A stretch of DNA of 64,000 nucleotides from Rhodoplanes sp. (GTDB taxonomy: Bacteria > Pseudomonadota > Alphaproteobacteria > Rhizobiales > Xanthobacteraceae), in the NCBI RefSeq assembly GCF_013377085.1, contig NZ_JACAAX010000029.1:20464-84463 (forward strand), written 5' to 3'. Shown here in pieces: positions 34,914 to 44,533 of the stretch. Numbering within the stretch: position 1 is the stretch's first letter; every line of letters begins with the position of its first letter. A model generated the notes under the pieces. That model was not told the DNA's origin, made no database searches, and saw only the letters and a program-made list of their open reading frames with translations. A program made the translations under genes and the position numbers.

Positions 34914-37483
34914 CCCTGCGCCTCGTCGCAGCCGAGCGCCGCGAGGAGCTCCTGCTGGCGCGGCGTCTCGACGCCTTCGGCCGTCGTCGTCATGCCGAGT
35001 GCGCGCGCCATGTGGACCACCGCCTGGACGATGGCGACGTGCTCGGCCCCTTCGTCGAGGTCGAGCACGAAGGCGCGGTCGATCTTGATCTTGTCGAACG
35101 GGAAGCTGCGCAGATAGCTCAGCGACGAGTAGCCGGTGCCGAAATCGTCCATGGCGATGCGCACGCCGGCCTGCTTGAGCCGGCGCAGGATGCGCAGCGT
35201 CTTCTCGCTGTCCTCGAGGAACACGCGCTCGGTGATCTCGAGCTCCAGCCGCTTCGGCTCCAGGCCGGTCGCGGCCAGCGTGCGCTCGATCGTGTCGACG
35301 AGATTCGGCGCCGAGAGCTGGACGGGAGACAGGTTGACGGCGATCTTGATGTATTTCGGCCAGGCGACGGCGCGCCGGCAGGCCTCGGCCAGCGCCCATT
35401 CGCCGAGCGGCAGGATGAGGCCCGAGTCCTCGGCGACCGGGATGAACACGTTGGGCGGGATCATCCCCTTCACCGGGTGGCGCCAGCGGGTCAGCGCCTC
35501 GAAGCCCGTGATGGATTTGGTCCGCAGGTCGACGATCGGCTGGTAGTGCAGCTCGAGCACGTCGCGGGCGATCGCCTCGCGCAGGTCCATCTCGATGTCG
35601 CGGCGGTCGTTGATCTCCTTGTTCATCGACGGATGGAAGAACTTGTGGGTGCCGCGGCACTCGGCCTTCACGGCATAGAGGGCGAGGTCGGCCGCCATCA
35701 GCAGATCGTCGGCGTCGCGGCCGTCCTGCGGCCCGACCGCGATGCCGATGCTGACGCTGGAGCAGATGTGGTGGCCGTCGATCTCGCAGGGGCGCGCGAT
35801 GGTTTCGACCAGGCGGTCGGCCAGCGCCTCGAGCGCATCGCGCGATTCGACCGGCGACACCACGATCGCGAACTCGTCGCCGCCGAGCCTGGCCAGAACG
35901 TCGGTGTCGCGGATGGCGGCGCGCAGGCGCTGCGCCGACTCCTGCAGCAGGCGGTCGCCGATGCGGTGGCCGAGCGTGTCGTTGATCACCTTGAAGCGGT
36001 CGATGTCGAGGAACAGCACGGCGTAGTCGCGCCCCGCCCTGCTCTCGTCCGCCACCCCGCGGCGGCCGACCAGCTCCAGCGCGGAGTGGAACACCCGCCG
36101 ATTCGGCAACCCGGTGAGCGGATCCTCGGCGGCGAGCCGGGCGACGCGCGCCTCGGCCTGCCAGCGCTTGGTGATGTCCGTGAAGGTGTGCACGAAGCTG
36201 CCGTCCGGCAGATAGGCGGTTCGCACCTCCAGCACGGTGCCGTCCGGCAGGGTGCGCTCGCACACGGTGACGCGGCGCGGCACGCCGGCCGGCCCGACGG
36301 GCTCGGCCGACGGACGCAAGCTCGGCATCACGGTGTCGCGCAGCTTGCCGTGGCGGGTGATCCGCTCGGCGAGATGATCGAGATGCGGCGGGTGCTCGGC
36401 GATCTCCGGCGGCAGGTCGAGCAGCTCCAGACAGCGCCCGTTGATCACCGGGATCTCGAGATCCTTGGTGACCAGCATGATGCCCTGGCTCATATGCTCG
36501 AGCGTGAGCCCGAGCTGCTCGCTCTTCTGCACGGCCCTCGCCTCGGACCTCAGAATGCGGTTGACCGCCGCCAGGATCAGGATGGTGAGGACCAGGCCGA
36601 CCGTCGCGTGCAGCTCGAGCGTGGTCAGCGAGTTCTTGAAGATGCCCGACTTGTCGACGCTGACGCCGACCCAGAGCGGCTGTCCTCGCACCTTGCGGAT
36701 GGTGACGAGCCTGTCCTCCCCGGTCTGGGCGTCGTCGGTCTCGAAGGTCGCGTTGGTGCCGGCCATCACGTAGCCGTACGCCTTGGTGCCGCGCAGGTCG
36801 GTGCCGAGCCCGAGGCCGCCGGCCCGGCCGCCGCTGGAGCGGACCACGCCGTCGGCGCCGATCAGCGAGATCGAGGCCGACGGCCCGATGTCGATCTTGT
36901 CGTAGAACTGGGTGAGATGGGCGGGATCCAGCGAGGCGACGACGACGCCCGCGAAGGTGCCGTCGGTATTGAGGAAGCGGCGGGTGAACTGGACCGACCA
37001 CTTGCCGCTGACCCGGCCGACCACCGGCTTGCTGATGAACAGGACGTCGTCGGGGCTGTCGAGATGGATGCGGTAGTGCTCACGGTCGCTCAGGTCGACC
37101 GCCGGCGCCGGCTGCGGCCCGGCGTTGGAGCCGCGCATGATGCCGTTGGCGTCGATGATCGCCACCTGGACGATGATCTCGCTGAGCACGTCCGTGGTGG
37201 CGACGATGGTGTGGAAGTCGGTCGAATCCTTGCGGGTCTCGATGCTCCGCCGCAGGTAGAGAAGCGCCTTGTCGATCTCGCCGATCGAGCGCAGCACGTT
37301 CTCCTCGAACACCATCGCGAAGTTCTGGTTGGTGCGCTCGGCCTCGCGCTGGTCGGCCTGCACGCCCTCCAGGTACTTGGCCGCCACCCCCACCCACAGC
37401 ATCGCGATGATGACGAGACCGAAAATCGCCGAGCTCCGCCGCTCGGCGATCAGTTTCGGCAGCTCGAGGATCGGCAGCGTCAT
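34829..37483 (-). CDS. Membrane GGDEF-EAL protein with periplasmic sensor domain
   Basis: The 884-residue protein would make or break cyclic di-GMP. A first membrane helix (about 18-37) and a second (about 297-317, LVLTILILAAVNRIL) enclose a Cache-like periplasmic domain (DLSDREHYRIHL, FISKPVVGRVSGKW). A PAS-like part follows. The GGDEF domain is intact (ARLGGDEFAIV), and the EAL domain is intact (GFEALTRWRHP, DDFGTGYSSLSYL). Both activities are possible. The 3' end overlaps the convergent DMT permease gene by 85 bp. Surface attachment or motility control is a reasonable inference from the family. Confidence 0.93.
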   Translation of the reverse strand: MTLPILELPKLIAERRSSAIFGLVIIAMLWVGVAAKYLEGVQADQREAERTNQNFAMVFEENVLRSIGEIDKALLYLRRSIETRKDSTDFHTIVATTDVLSEIIVQVAIIDANGIMRGSNAGPQPAPAVDLSDREHYRIHLDSPDDVLFISKPVVGRVSGKWSVQFTRRFLNTDGTFAGVVVASLDPAHLTQFYDKIDIGPSASISLIGADGVVRSSGGRAGGLGLGTDLRGTKAYGYVMAGTNATFETDDAQTGEDRLVTIRKVRGQPLWVGVSVDKSGIFKNSLTTLELHATVGLVLTILILAAVNRILRSEARAVQKSEQLGLTLEHMSQGIMLVTKDLEIPVINGRCLELLDLPPEIAEHPPHLDHLAERITRHGKLRDTVMPSLRPSAEPVGPAGVPRRVTVCERTLPDGTVLEVRTAYLPDGSFVHTFTDITKRWQAEARVARLAAEDPLTGLPNRRVFHSALELVGRRGVADESRAGRDYAVLFLDIDRFKVINDTLGHRIGDRLLQESAQRLRAAIRDTDVLARLGGDEFAIVVSPVESRDALEALADRLVETIARPCEIDGHHICSSVSIGIAVGPQDGRDADDLLMAADLALYAVKAECRGTHKFFHPSMNKEINDRRDIEMDLREAIARDVLELHYQPIVDLRTKSITGFEALTRWRHPVKGMIPPNVFIPVAEDSGLILPLGEWALAEACRRAVAWPKYIKIAVNLSPVQLSAPNLVDTIERTLAATGLEPKRLELEITERVFLEDSEKTLRILRRLKQAGVRIAMDDFGTGYSSLSYLRSFPFDKIKIDRAFVLDLDEGAEHVAIVQAVVHMARALGMTTTAEGVETPRQQELLAALGCDEAQGYLFSRAVPIDEIAGLIAGWPKRRIVAA

Positions 37484-38015
37484 CGGGTGGTTTTGGGTCT
37501 ATTAACGGGACGGCCCCATCTTTTTCCAGTGCCGTTGCTACGGCCTTAACAGTATAGCGGAGCGTCGATTCTTAGATAATTCCAACTTAAGCCGGGCCTC
37601 CTGACAGGACCGGCAAGATCGCTCTATCGCGTTGAATCAATGAGACTATTCAAAAAGATCGAACACCGGACGAGGCCGACCGGCAACAGCACTGTGCCGC
37701 GCTGGCCCAGGCGCGAAGCGGCGGTCTCGGCGGTCGCCGCACGGCTGCCGATCGCCTGCCTCGGCCCGCCGAGGATCGGATGCCGCTGCGCGAGCGCGGC
37801 CTCGACCGCGTGGTGACGACAGGTGCGATCGGCACCGATCCGGACGAGCCGACCATCCGCCGCATGGCCGGCGGGGTGGCGTTCGGTGGCGCGCCCGGAG
37901 CCACCAACGCGGGAACAAATGCCCCGAAACTGGCCCGAGGATTGCATTTAGGTGGGCCAACACCACCGCGTGCCTGCACGCCTGGCCTCTCCCTCAGTCA
38001 AGGACATTCATCGCC
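37484..38015. other. Intergenic region upstream of the amino acid ABC operon
   Basis: These 532 bp hold no supportable gene. They contain a sigma-54 promoter at 37931-37946 and an inverted repeat GGTGC-N5-GCACC at 37822-37836. The first 130 bp carry the AT-rich promoter side of the GGDEF-EAL gene. Confidence 0.6.
37931..37946 (+). promoter_or_regulatory. Sigma-54 promoter of the amino acid ABC operon
   Basis: TGGCCCG-AGGA-TTGCA fits the -24/-12 consensus TGGCACG-N4-TTGCW, with GG and GC separated by exactly 10 bp. It lies 70 bp before the binding-protein start codon. Sigma-54 control is usual for nitrogen-regulated amino acid uptake. Confidence 0.75.
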
Positions 38016-38807
38016 ATGTTGTCCAAGCGCAATTTCCTCCTCGCCCTCAGCCTTTGCCTCGCTTCGATCGCGCTCGGAGGCGCTCGAGCGCAGACCGCGC
38101 TCGACGACATCCTGAAGGCCAAGACCATCAAGCTCGGCATTCCGACCGACTATCCGCCCTATGGCTTCGTCGGTCCGGACCTGAAGCCGATCGGCCTCGA
38201 CATCGATGTCGCGACCCTGATCGCGGCCAAGCTGGGCGCGAAAGCCGAGCTCGTCCCGGTGGTGAGCGCCAACCGCATTCCCTACCTGCAGACCAAGAAG
38301 GTGGACCTGATCGTCGCCACCCTCGGCCGCAACGAAGAGCGGATGAAGATCATCGACTTCAGCCACGCCTATGCGCCCTTCTACCAGGGCGTGTTCGCGC
38401 TCAAGAGCACGGCGATCAAGAGCTTCGACGATCTCGCCGGCAAGACCGTCGCGGTGGCCCGCGGCGCCATGGAGGACGAGATGCTGGCCCAGATGGCGCC
38501 GCCCACCGTCATCGTGAAGCGGTTCGAGGACCAGGCCGCCACCACGGCCGCTTTCGCGGCCGGTCAGACCCAGGTGATCGCCACCAGCGTCGCCAATATC
38601 GGCGTGCTGAGCCAGAAGAACCCCGGTCTCGGCGTGGAGTACAAGCTCCTGCTGCGCGACAGCCCGCTCTTCGTCGGCATCGGCAAGGGCGAGGATGCGC
38701 TGCGCGCCAAGGTCAACGAGATCATCCTCGCGGCCAAGGCGGACGGCACGCTGGAGAAGCTGTCGCAGAAGTGGCTGAAGCGCGAGACCGGGGACCTGCC
38801 GCTGTGA
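38016..38807 (+). CDS. Periplasmic polar amino acid-binding protein (SBP family 3)
   Basis: The 263-residue product has a signal peptide (FLLALSLCLASIALGGARAQ). The family 3 solute-binding fold follows: IKLGIPTDYPPYGFVGPD, GLDIDVATLIAAKLGAK, LVPVVSANRIPYLQTKKVDL and IIDFSHAYAPFYQ. It delivers an amino acid to the two permeases encoded next. The substrate cannot be fixed; the family takes Glu, Gln, Asp, His, Arg or cystine. It is first in the operon, behind a sigma-54 promoter. Confidence 0.9.
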   Translation: MLSKRNFLLALSLCLASIALGGARAQTALDDILKAKTIKLGIPTDYPPYGFVGPDLKPIGLDIDVATLIAAKLGAKAELVPVVSANRIPYLQTKKVDLIVATLGRNEERMKIIDFSHAYAPFYQGVFALKSTAIKSFDDLAGKTVAVARGAMEDEMLAQMAPPTVIVKRFEDQAATTAAFAAGQTQVIATSVANIGVLSQKNPGLGVEYKLLLRDSPLFVGIGKGEDALRAKVNEIILAAKADGTLEKLSQKWLKRETGDLPL

Positions 38808-38877
38808 GCCGGGCCGACCGCGGGCTGCCGCGCGACGCACCGTCACGCACTTCCGTCTCGGACACCGGATCCGCGTC

Positions 38878-39552
38878 ATGCGCATCGCACTCGATTTCTG
38901 GCCCGTCCTGGTCCAATGGCCGCTGCTGCTCGAAGGAGCCGCCTGGACCCTGGGGCTGACCGCAATCGCCACCCTGCTCGGGTCGGGGATCGGCATCGCC
39001 TGCGCCTGGGCGCGCGCCAAGGGGCCGCGGCCGCTGCGCTGGGCGGCGGGCGTCTATGTGGAGCTGATCCGCAACACCCCCTTCATCGTGCAGCTCTTCT
39101 TCATCTTCTTCGGCCTGCCGGCGGCCGGCATCAAGCTCACCCCGCTCACCGCCTCGATCCTGGCCATGACGATCAATCTCGGCGCCTACGCGACCGAGAT
39201 CATCCGGGCCGGCATCGTGGCGACGCCGCGCGGCCAGATCGAGGCGGGCGAAAGCCTCGCTCTGTCGCGGGTCCAGATCTTCTTCCACGTCGTGCTGCCG
39301 CCGGCGCTGAAGCGGGTCTGGCCGGCGCTGGTGAGCCAGATCATCATCGTGATGCTCGGCTCGGCCGTGTGCGGGCAGATCTCGATGGAGGAGCTGAGCC
39401 ACGCGGCCAACCTCATCCAGAGCCGGAACTTTCGCGCGTTCGAGGCCTATATCCTGGCGACGCTGGTGTATCTGGGCCTCGCCGTGCTGGTGCGCCGCCT
39501 GCTCAATTGGGTGGGGCCACGCTTCGTCTTCGGTGGTCGAGGGGGCGCGTGA
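38878..39552 (+). CDS. Amino acid ABC transporter permease, first subunit
   Basis: The 224-residue HisM/GlnP-type permease has about five helices and the conserved motifs YVELIRNTPFIVQLFFIFFG and the EAA loop EAGESLALSRVQIFFHVVLP. It forms a heterodimer with the next permease and binds the ATPase through the EAA loop. Its stop codon overlaps the next ATG (TGATG). Confidence 0.92.
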   Translation: MRIALDFWPVLVQWPLLLEGAAWTLGLTAIATLLGSGIGIACAWARAKGPRPLRWAAGVYVELIRNTPFIVQLFFIFFGLPAAGIKLTPLTASILAMTINLGAYATEIIRAGIVATPRGQIEAGESLALSRVQIFFHVVLPPALKRVWPALVSQIIIVMLGSAVCGQISMEELSHAANLIQSRNFRAFEAYILATLVYLGLAVLVRRLLNWVGPRFVFGGRGGA

Positions 39553-40205
39553 TGGTCGACTTCACCCTCTGGGACATCCTGCGCAACCTGCTTCTCGCCG
39601 CGCGCTGGACCATCGTCCTGTCGCTCATCGCCTTTATCGGCGGCGGCGTGATGGGCCTCGTCCTGCTGGTCCTCCGCCTCGGCCGGAACCGCTTCGCCGA
39701 CATGGTGATCGGCGGCTACGTGCAGCTCTTCCAGGGCACGCCGCTATTGATGCAGCTCTTCCTGCTCTATTTCGGCATCGCGCTGTTCGGCGTCGATACC
39801 TCGCCCTGGGTGGCGGCCTGCATGGCGCTGACCCTCTACACGTCCGCCTATCTGACGGAAATCTGGCGTGGCTGCGTCGAGGCCGTCCCGCGCGGGCAGT
39901 GGGAGGCGTCGGCGAGCCTCGCGCTGAGCTTCGGCCAGCAGCTCTCCCACATCATCCTGCCGCAGGCGCTGAAGATCGCCGTGCCGCCGACCGTGGGCTT
40001 CCTGGTCCAGGTCATCAAGGGCACGGCGCTCGCCTCGGTCATCGGCTTCGTCGAGCTCACCAAGGCGGGCGGCATGATCGCCAACGCCACCTACGAGCCT
40101 CTGCTCGTCTACGGCTTCGTGGCGCTGATCTATTTCGCGATCTGCTTCCCGATCAGCCTCGTTGCCGGATCCCTGGAAAGGAAGCTCCATGTCGGCCAGC
40201 GCTGA
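39552..40205 (+). CDS. Amino acid ABC transporter permease, second subunit
   Basis: The 217-residue permease of the same family has [20 protein letters not shown] and the EAA loop [20 protein letters not shown]. The start overlaps the previous stop, and its end overlaps the ATPase start by 17 bp, so the three subunits are made together in fixed ratio. Confidence 0.92.
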   Translation: MVDFTLWDILRNLLLAARWTIVLSLIAFIGGGVMGLVLLVLRLGRNRFADMVIGGYVQLFQGTPLLMQLFLLYFGIALFGVDTSPWVAACMALTLYTSAYLTEIWRGCVEAVPRGQWEASASLALSFGQQLSHIILPQALKIAVPPTVGFLVQVIKGTALASVIGFVELTKAGGMIANATYEPLLVYGFVALIYFAICFPISLVAGSLERKLHVGQR

Positions 40206-41019
40206 CCCCTCCGGAACGGACCCGTCCGGCGCGGACCCGTCCGCCGCGAACCCGGTGCTCGTCTCGCCCCACACCGAGGTCGGCGCTCCCATCGTGCGAA
40301 TCACCGCCCTGCGCAAGTCGTTCGGCACCAACGAGGTGCTGAAGGGCATCGACCTCGACGTCATGCGCGGCGAGGTGGTGGCCGTCATCGGCAAGAGCGG
40401 CTCGGGCAAGAGCACCCTGCTGCGCTGCATCAACGGGCTCGAGGTGTTTCAGGAGGGCTCGCTCAGCGTCGACGGCAAGCCGCTGCTGCACGACAGCGCC
40501 CTCGCCATGCGCGAGCTGCGCCAGCGCGTCGGCATGATCTTCCAGAGCTTCAACCTGTTCCCGCATTTGTCCGTCGGCCGCAACGTGATGCTGGCGCCGC
40601 GCCTGGTGAAAAAGCGCAGGGCGGACGAGAACGAGGCGCGCGCACGCCAGCTCCTGGCCCGCGTCGGGCTGGCGGAAAAGTTCGACGCCATGCCGGACCA
40701 GCTCTCCGGCGGCCAGCAGCAGCGCGTCGCCATCGCGCGGGCGCTCGCCATGGACCCGGCCGTGATGCTGTGCGACGAAATCACCAGCGCGCTCGATCCG
40801 GAACTGGTGGGCGAGGTGCTGCGGGTGGTGGAATCGCTGGCCGAGGACGGCATGACGCTGCTGATGGTGACCCACGAGATGGGCTTCGCCCGAAAGGTCG
40901 CCGACCGCATCATCTTCATGGATCGGGGCCGGGTGCACGAGTCCGGCCCCCCGGACAAGATCTTCGGCCACCCCGAGACACCGGAGCTCAAGCAGTTCCT
41001 GTCGTCGCTGCACGATTGA
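40189..41019 (+). CDS. Amino acid ABC transporter ATP-binding protein
   Basis: The 276-residue ATPase has Walker [11 protein letters not shown]-loop IFQSFNLFP, signature LSGGQQQR, Walker [12 protein letters not shown] and the switch His in VTHEMGF. An N-terminal extension of about 30 residues contains repeated [12 protein letters not shown] units. The ATG at 40189 follows GGAAAGGAAG; an in-frame ATG 27 bp earlier would lie deeper in the permease gene. It is the last gene of the operon, and a palindromic repeat follows the stop by 20 bp. Confidence 0.94.
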   Translation: MSASADPSGTDPSGADPSAANPVLVSPHTEVGAPIVRITALRKSFGTNEVLKGIDLDVMRGEVVAVIGKSGSGKSTLLRCINGLEVFQEGSLSVDGKPLLHDSALAMRELRQRVGMIFQSFNLFPHLSVGRNVMLAPRLVKKRRADENEARARQLLARVGLAEKFDAMPDQLSGGQQQRVAIARALAMDPAVMLCDEITSALDPELVGEVLRVVESLAEDGMTLLMVTHEMGFARKVADRIIFMDRGRVHESGPPDKIFGHPETPELKQFLSSLHD

Positions 41020-41038
41020 GGAGAACGTTCAGCACTTG

Positions 41039-41160
41039 GTCATTCCGGGGCGCGGGCCGCAGGCCCGCGAGCCCGGAATCCATACGCCCGGTGCCGATTG
41101 TTATCGAAAGACAGGGACTATGGATCCCGGGCTCGGCCCCCCGGGCCGCCCCGGGACGAC
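41039..41160. repeat. Dispersed palindromic repeat (GTCATTCCGG type), diverged copy
   Basis: It starts GTCATTCCGGGGCGCGGGCC, contains GCGAGCCCGGAATCCATAC in common with the copy at 27.0 kb, and ends GCCCCGGGACGAC. The centre differs from the first copy. Confidence 0.8.
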
Positions 41161-41179
41161 GGGCTGAAGCGCCCTGTGC

Positions 41180-42697
41180 TCACGCGCTCTTCGCGTGCGC
41201 CGCCTTCCAATCGGGGAGGAAGCGGAACGCCTCGTGGAGCAGATGCGGCGTGTGCTGGCCCGGCGACAGTTCCAGCGCCCGATTGAAGTACTCGATGAGG
41301 GCCGGCTTGTAGTCGGGATGCGCGCAGTTCTCGATCACGACCTTGGCGCGCTGCTTGGGCGACAGGCCGCGCAGATCCGCGAGGCCTTGCTCGGTGACGA
41401 TCACGTGGACGTCGTGCTCGGTGTGATCGACGTGGGTGACCATCGGGACGATGCAGGAGATCGCGCCCTTCTTGGCGGTCGACGGGGTCATGAAGATCGA
41501 CAGGAAGGCGTTGCGGGCGAAGTCGCCCGAACCGCCGATGCCGTTCATGATCGCGGTGCCGCCGATATGCGTCGAGTTCACGTTGCCGTAGATGTCCGCC
41601 TCGATCAGGCCGTTCATGGCGATGATGCCGAGGCGACGGATCACCTCCGGATGATTGCTGATCTCCTGCGGGCGCAGGATCACGTTCTTCTTCAGCTCGG
41701 CGACGTTACGGTTGAACTCGACCGCCGCCTCCGGGCTGAGCGACACGGCGGTCGCCGAGGCGAACCGCATCTTGCCGGCCTTGATGAGGTCGAGCATGCC
41801 GTCCTGCAGCACCTCGGTGTAGGCCGTCAGATCCTCGAACGGACCGTCGGCCAGGCCGCTGAGCACCGCGTTGGCGACGTTGCCGACGCCCGACTGCAGC
41901 GGCAGCATGCTGCGCGGCAGACGGCCCCGCTTCACCTCGTGGTCGAGGAACTCCAGGATGTGGCCGGCGATCCTCTTGGAGTTCTCGTCGGGCGGCGAGA
42001 ACGGGGTATTGCGGTCCGGGCTGTCGGTCTCGATCACCGCGACGACCTTGCTGAGGTCGACGTTGTAGTAGCGGTCGCCGATGCGGTCGCCCGGGTTGTT
42101 GATCGGAACCGGACGACGATCCGGCGGGCGGCGGGTGCCGTAGTAGATGTCGTGCATGCCGTCGATGCCGAGATTCACCCACGAGTTCACCTCGAGGATG
42201 ATCTTGTCGGCCTGGTCGAGCCAGGTCTTGTTGTTGCCGATCGAGTTCGCCGGAAGGAGCCGGCCGTCCTCGAGCGCGGCGGCGACCTCGACCACGGCCA
42301 CGTCGAGCTTGCCGAGGAAGCCGAACCAGGCGTACTGGGCGACGTGCGAGAGATGGATGTCGGTGTACTCCATCTCGCCGGAGTTGATCTGCTTGCGGCA
42401 GTTCGGGTCCGATTGATAGGGCAGCCGCATCGCGAAGCCGTTGACCTTGGCGAGCGCGCCGTCGAGCTCGGGCGCCGTCGAGGCGCCGGTCCACACGCCG
42501 ACCCGGAACGGCTCGCCGCGCGCATGCGCCGCCTCGATGCGCTGCGCCAGCGCGAGCGGCACCTCCTTCGGGTAGCCGGCGCCCGTGAACCCGCTCATCC
42601 CCACATTGGCGCCGGGCGGGATGAGGGCTGCGGCCTCTGCGGCCGTCATGATCTTGGAGCGGAGGGCGGGATTGAGAATGCGGGATGCGTTGGGCAT
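41180..42697 (-). CDS. Succinyl-CoA:acetate CoA-transferase (acetyl-CoA hydrolase family)
   Basis: The 505-residue enzyme matches AarC/Cat1-type class I CoA-transferases in length and motifs: IPPGANVGMSGFTGAGYPKE, LQSGVGNVANAVLSGLADG, a catalytic Glu in AYTEVLQDGMLDL, STHIGGTAIMNGIGGSGDFA and HDVHVIVTEQGLADLRG. It would move CoA from succinyl-CoA to acetate, or related acids, in a cytosolic salvage of acetate. It is transcribed alone. The start codon at 42697 gives the family N-terminus (MPNASRILNPALRSKI). Confidence 0.9.
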   Translation of the reverse strand: MPNASRILNPALRSKIMTAAEAAALIPPGANVGMSGFTGAGYPKEVPLALAQRIEAAHARGEPFRVGVWTGASTAPELDGALAKVNGFAMRLPYQSDPNCRKQINSGEMEYTDIHLSHVAQYAWFGFLGKLDVAVVEVAAALEDGRLLPANSIGNNKTWLDQADKIILEVNSWVNLGIDGMHDIYYGTRRPPDRRPVPINNPGDRIGDRYYNVDLSKVVAVIETDSPDRNTPFSPPDENSKRIAGHILEFLDHEVKRGRLPRSMLPLQSGVGNVANAVLSGLADGPFEDLTAYTEVLQDGMLDLIKAGKMRFASATAVSLSPEAAVEFNRNVAELKKNVILRPQEISNHPEVIRRLGIIAMNGLIEADIYGNVNSTHIGGTAIMNGIGGSGDFARNAFLSIFMTPSTAKKGAISCIVPMVTHVDHTEHDVHVIVTEQGLADLRGLSPKQRAKVVIENCAHPDYKPALIEYFNRALELSPGQHTPHLLHEAFRFLPDWKAAHAKSA

Positions 42698-43108
42698 GGC
42701 GTCCGTTCGGTGCAGATGGTTCGGGGGGAGCACGACCTGACGTGCACCTATAGGCCCTCGCAGGAGCGAACTATCCGACGAACAACTTACAGAGGGTCCC
42801 CGAATGCCTCCCATGCGCCCCGCACGGCACGAGCGTCGGTAGAGCCGCGGCGCCGCTTCACGTGCCACGAGTCGCGGCGCCTGCCGGAGCGGCACGCTGC
42901 CTGAAATGGCGCCACCCGGCCGTCAGGCCGGCGCGGCGCTCACGGCATTAACCGTTAATCAAAGCGGATCGCTTACCGTGGCGTGTGGTCCGCCTGCCGA
43001 CGGTGTCACCGACGCCGGCCGCGCGGGCGGACGCGACCGGGCCTTCGTCGCGGCGCATCCCTGCGTCTGCCATCGCGGGCCGCCCTCCGTTTTGAGGCGC
43101 GCAGCGCA
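42698..43108. other. Intergenic region, aarC-like gene to DUF2336 gene
   Basis: A 411-bp divergent promoter region without a supportable gene. TTAACCGTTAATC at 42949-42961 is the only striking AT motif; its TTAA units are 3 bp apart, not 7, so I do not call it a CtrA site. Confidence 0.5.
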
Positions 43109-44194
43109 ATGCCAGAACCGTTTCGTCTGATGGACGAGCTCGACGAGACGCTGGCGAGCGGCTCCACCCCCAGTCGCACGCGTCTCCTGCGGCGGGTCAC
43201 CGACCTCTATCTCGACGGCGCCATCCACTATTCCGACGAGCAGATCTCCCTGTTCGACGATGTCCTCGGCCGGCTCCTGTCCGACATCGAGGAGAGCGCC
43301 AAGCGCGAGCTCGCCCGCCGGCTCGCGGCGGCGCCCATGCCGCCCCCGAAAGTCGCCCGCACGCTGGCGCTCGACGAGACGCCGGCCGTGGCGGCGCCGC
43401 TGCTGATCCACAACGCCAACCTCGACGACGCCGACCTGCTGGCCTGTGCGCGCAAGGGCAGCCAGGTGCATCTCCTGGCGATCACCAAGCGCCCGGTGGT
43501 GAACGAGCCGGTCACCGACGTGCTGGTGGTGCGCGGCAGCGACATGGTGGTGCGCAGCGTCGCCGACAATTCCGGCTCGCGCTTCTCGGATGCCGGCTTC
43601 GGCGCTCTGGTCCGCCGGGCCGACGGCGACGATGTCCTCGCCGCCCGGGTCGGCCGGCGGCCGGACCTGCCGCGCCACCATTTCGTCCGGCTGCTGGCGA
43701 AAGCCTCGGAGGCCGTGCGCGAGCAGCTCCAGGCCGGCCGGAAGGAGACGGCAGAGGACATCCGCAGCGTCGTGTCGCGGGTCGCCGACGCGATCGCGAC
43801 CCGGACCGCCGCAGACTCGAAGGACTATGCGGCCGCCACCGCCGATGTCGACGCCCTCCACCAGGCCGGCAGCCTCGGCGAGGCGGAGATCCGCGGCTAC
43901 GCCGGCTCGGGCCGCTTCGAGCACACCACGGCCGCGCTGGCGCGGCTCGCCGACCTGCCGCTGCCGACGGTCGAGCGCCTGCTGCTGCAGCAACGCCCCG
44001 AATCGCTGCTGTTCCTCGCGAAAGCTCTCGGATTCGGCTGGCCGACGACGCGGATCATCCTGCTGATGCGACTCCGCCAGGATGGCAGCTCCGACCAGGG
44101 CCTCGATCTCGCCCGATCGAGCTTCGACCGCATCAAGCGCGCAACCGCCGAGCAGGTTCTCGACTTTCAACGGACGCGGCGCGACCACGCCTGA
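43109..44194 (+). CDS. DUF2336 domain protein
   Basis: The 361-residue soluble protein is mostly helical, with HEAT-like pairs (for example LLIHNANLDDADLLACARKG and HLLAITKRPVVNEPVTDVLV), characteristic of DUF2336 proteins from rhizobia. The C-terminal half ends in LGFGWPTTRIILLMRL and a basic tail. Its role is unknown; in some relatives such genes lie near motility or cell-cycle genes. The 3' end overlaps a small convergent gene by 62 bp. Confidence 0.82.
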   Translation: MPEPFRLMDELDETLASGSTPSRTRLLRRVTDLYLDGAIHYSDEQISLFDDVLGRLLSDIEESAKRELARRLAAAPMPPPKVARTLALDETPAVAAPLLIHNANLDDADLLACARKGSQVHLLAITKRPVVNEPVTDVLVVRGSDMVVRSVADNSGSRFSDAGFGALVRRADGDDVLAARVGRRPDLPRHHFVRLLAKASEAVREQLQAGRKETAEDIRSVVSRVADAIATRTAADSKDYAAATADVDALHQAGSLGEAEIRGYAGSGRFEHTTAALARLADLPLPTVERLLLQQRPESLLFLAKALGFGWPTTRIILLMRLRQDGSSDQGLDLARSSFDRIKRATAEQVLDFQRTRRDHA

Positions 44195-44372
44195 CCTCCG
44201 GCGGCAGCGCCCGCTCTGCCGGCGAGGATTGCGTCGCGGATGCACGCGCCTGCCGCAGGCGGGCGAGCCGCTCGGCGTCGTGCCGCCGGCCCCAGCCGAG
44301 ATGCCACAGCGCCGCCAGCAGAATGCCGCCGTCGAACATCACCTCGATCAGGCCGACCGGCCACGTCTCCAT
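44133..44372 (-). CDS. Small membrane protein, 79 residues, unknown function
   Basis: ATG at 44372 follows AGGAGG at ideal spacing. The product begins [20 protein letters not shown], giving one membrane helix, then [19 protein letters not shown] and an Arg/Glu/Ala-rich tail. The last 62 bp overlap the convergent DUF2336 gene, so the tail sequence is constrained by that gene and may be dispensable. I am moderately sure it is real because of the ribosome binding site and the coherent helix. Confidence 0.5.
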   Translation of the reverse strand: METWPVGLIEVMFDGGILLAALWHLGWGRRHDAERLARLRQARASATQSSPAERALPPEVRRGRAASVESREPARRLRA

Positions 44373-44533
44373 GCGCCCGCCCTCCTGCTGATTCACCCGA
44401 ACAGACTATGTTTTCGCCACGTCGCGGCGAGAATTCGTCGATACTCGACGGTACTCGGATCCCGATCTTAACCTTAAATCATATATTGCGATGCAATCTG
44501 ATGTCTCCATCCGGGACCGATTGGAGCCGAGCC

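Noticed and set aside
37822..37836. NtrC enhancer near the sigma-54 promoter
   Set aside because: GGTGC-N5-GCACC has the half-sites in the reverse order of the NtrC consensus (GCACC then GGTGC).
42906..43130. 74-residue open frame before the DUF2336 gene
   Set aside because: No ribosome binding site, Pro/Arg/Gly-rich, overlaps the DUF2336 start; treated as promoter DNA.
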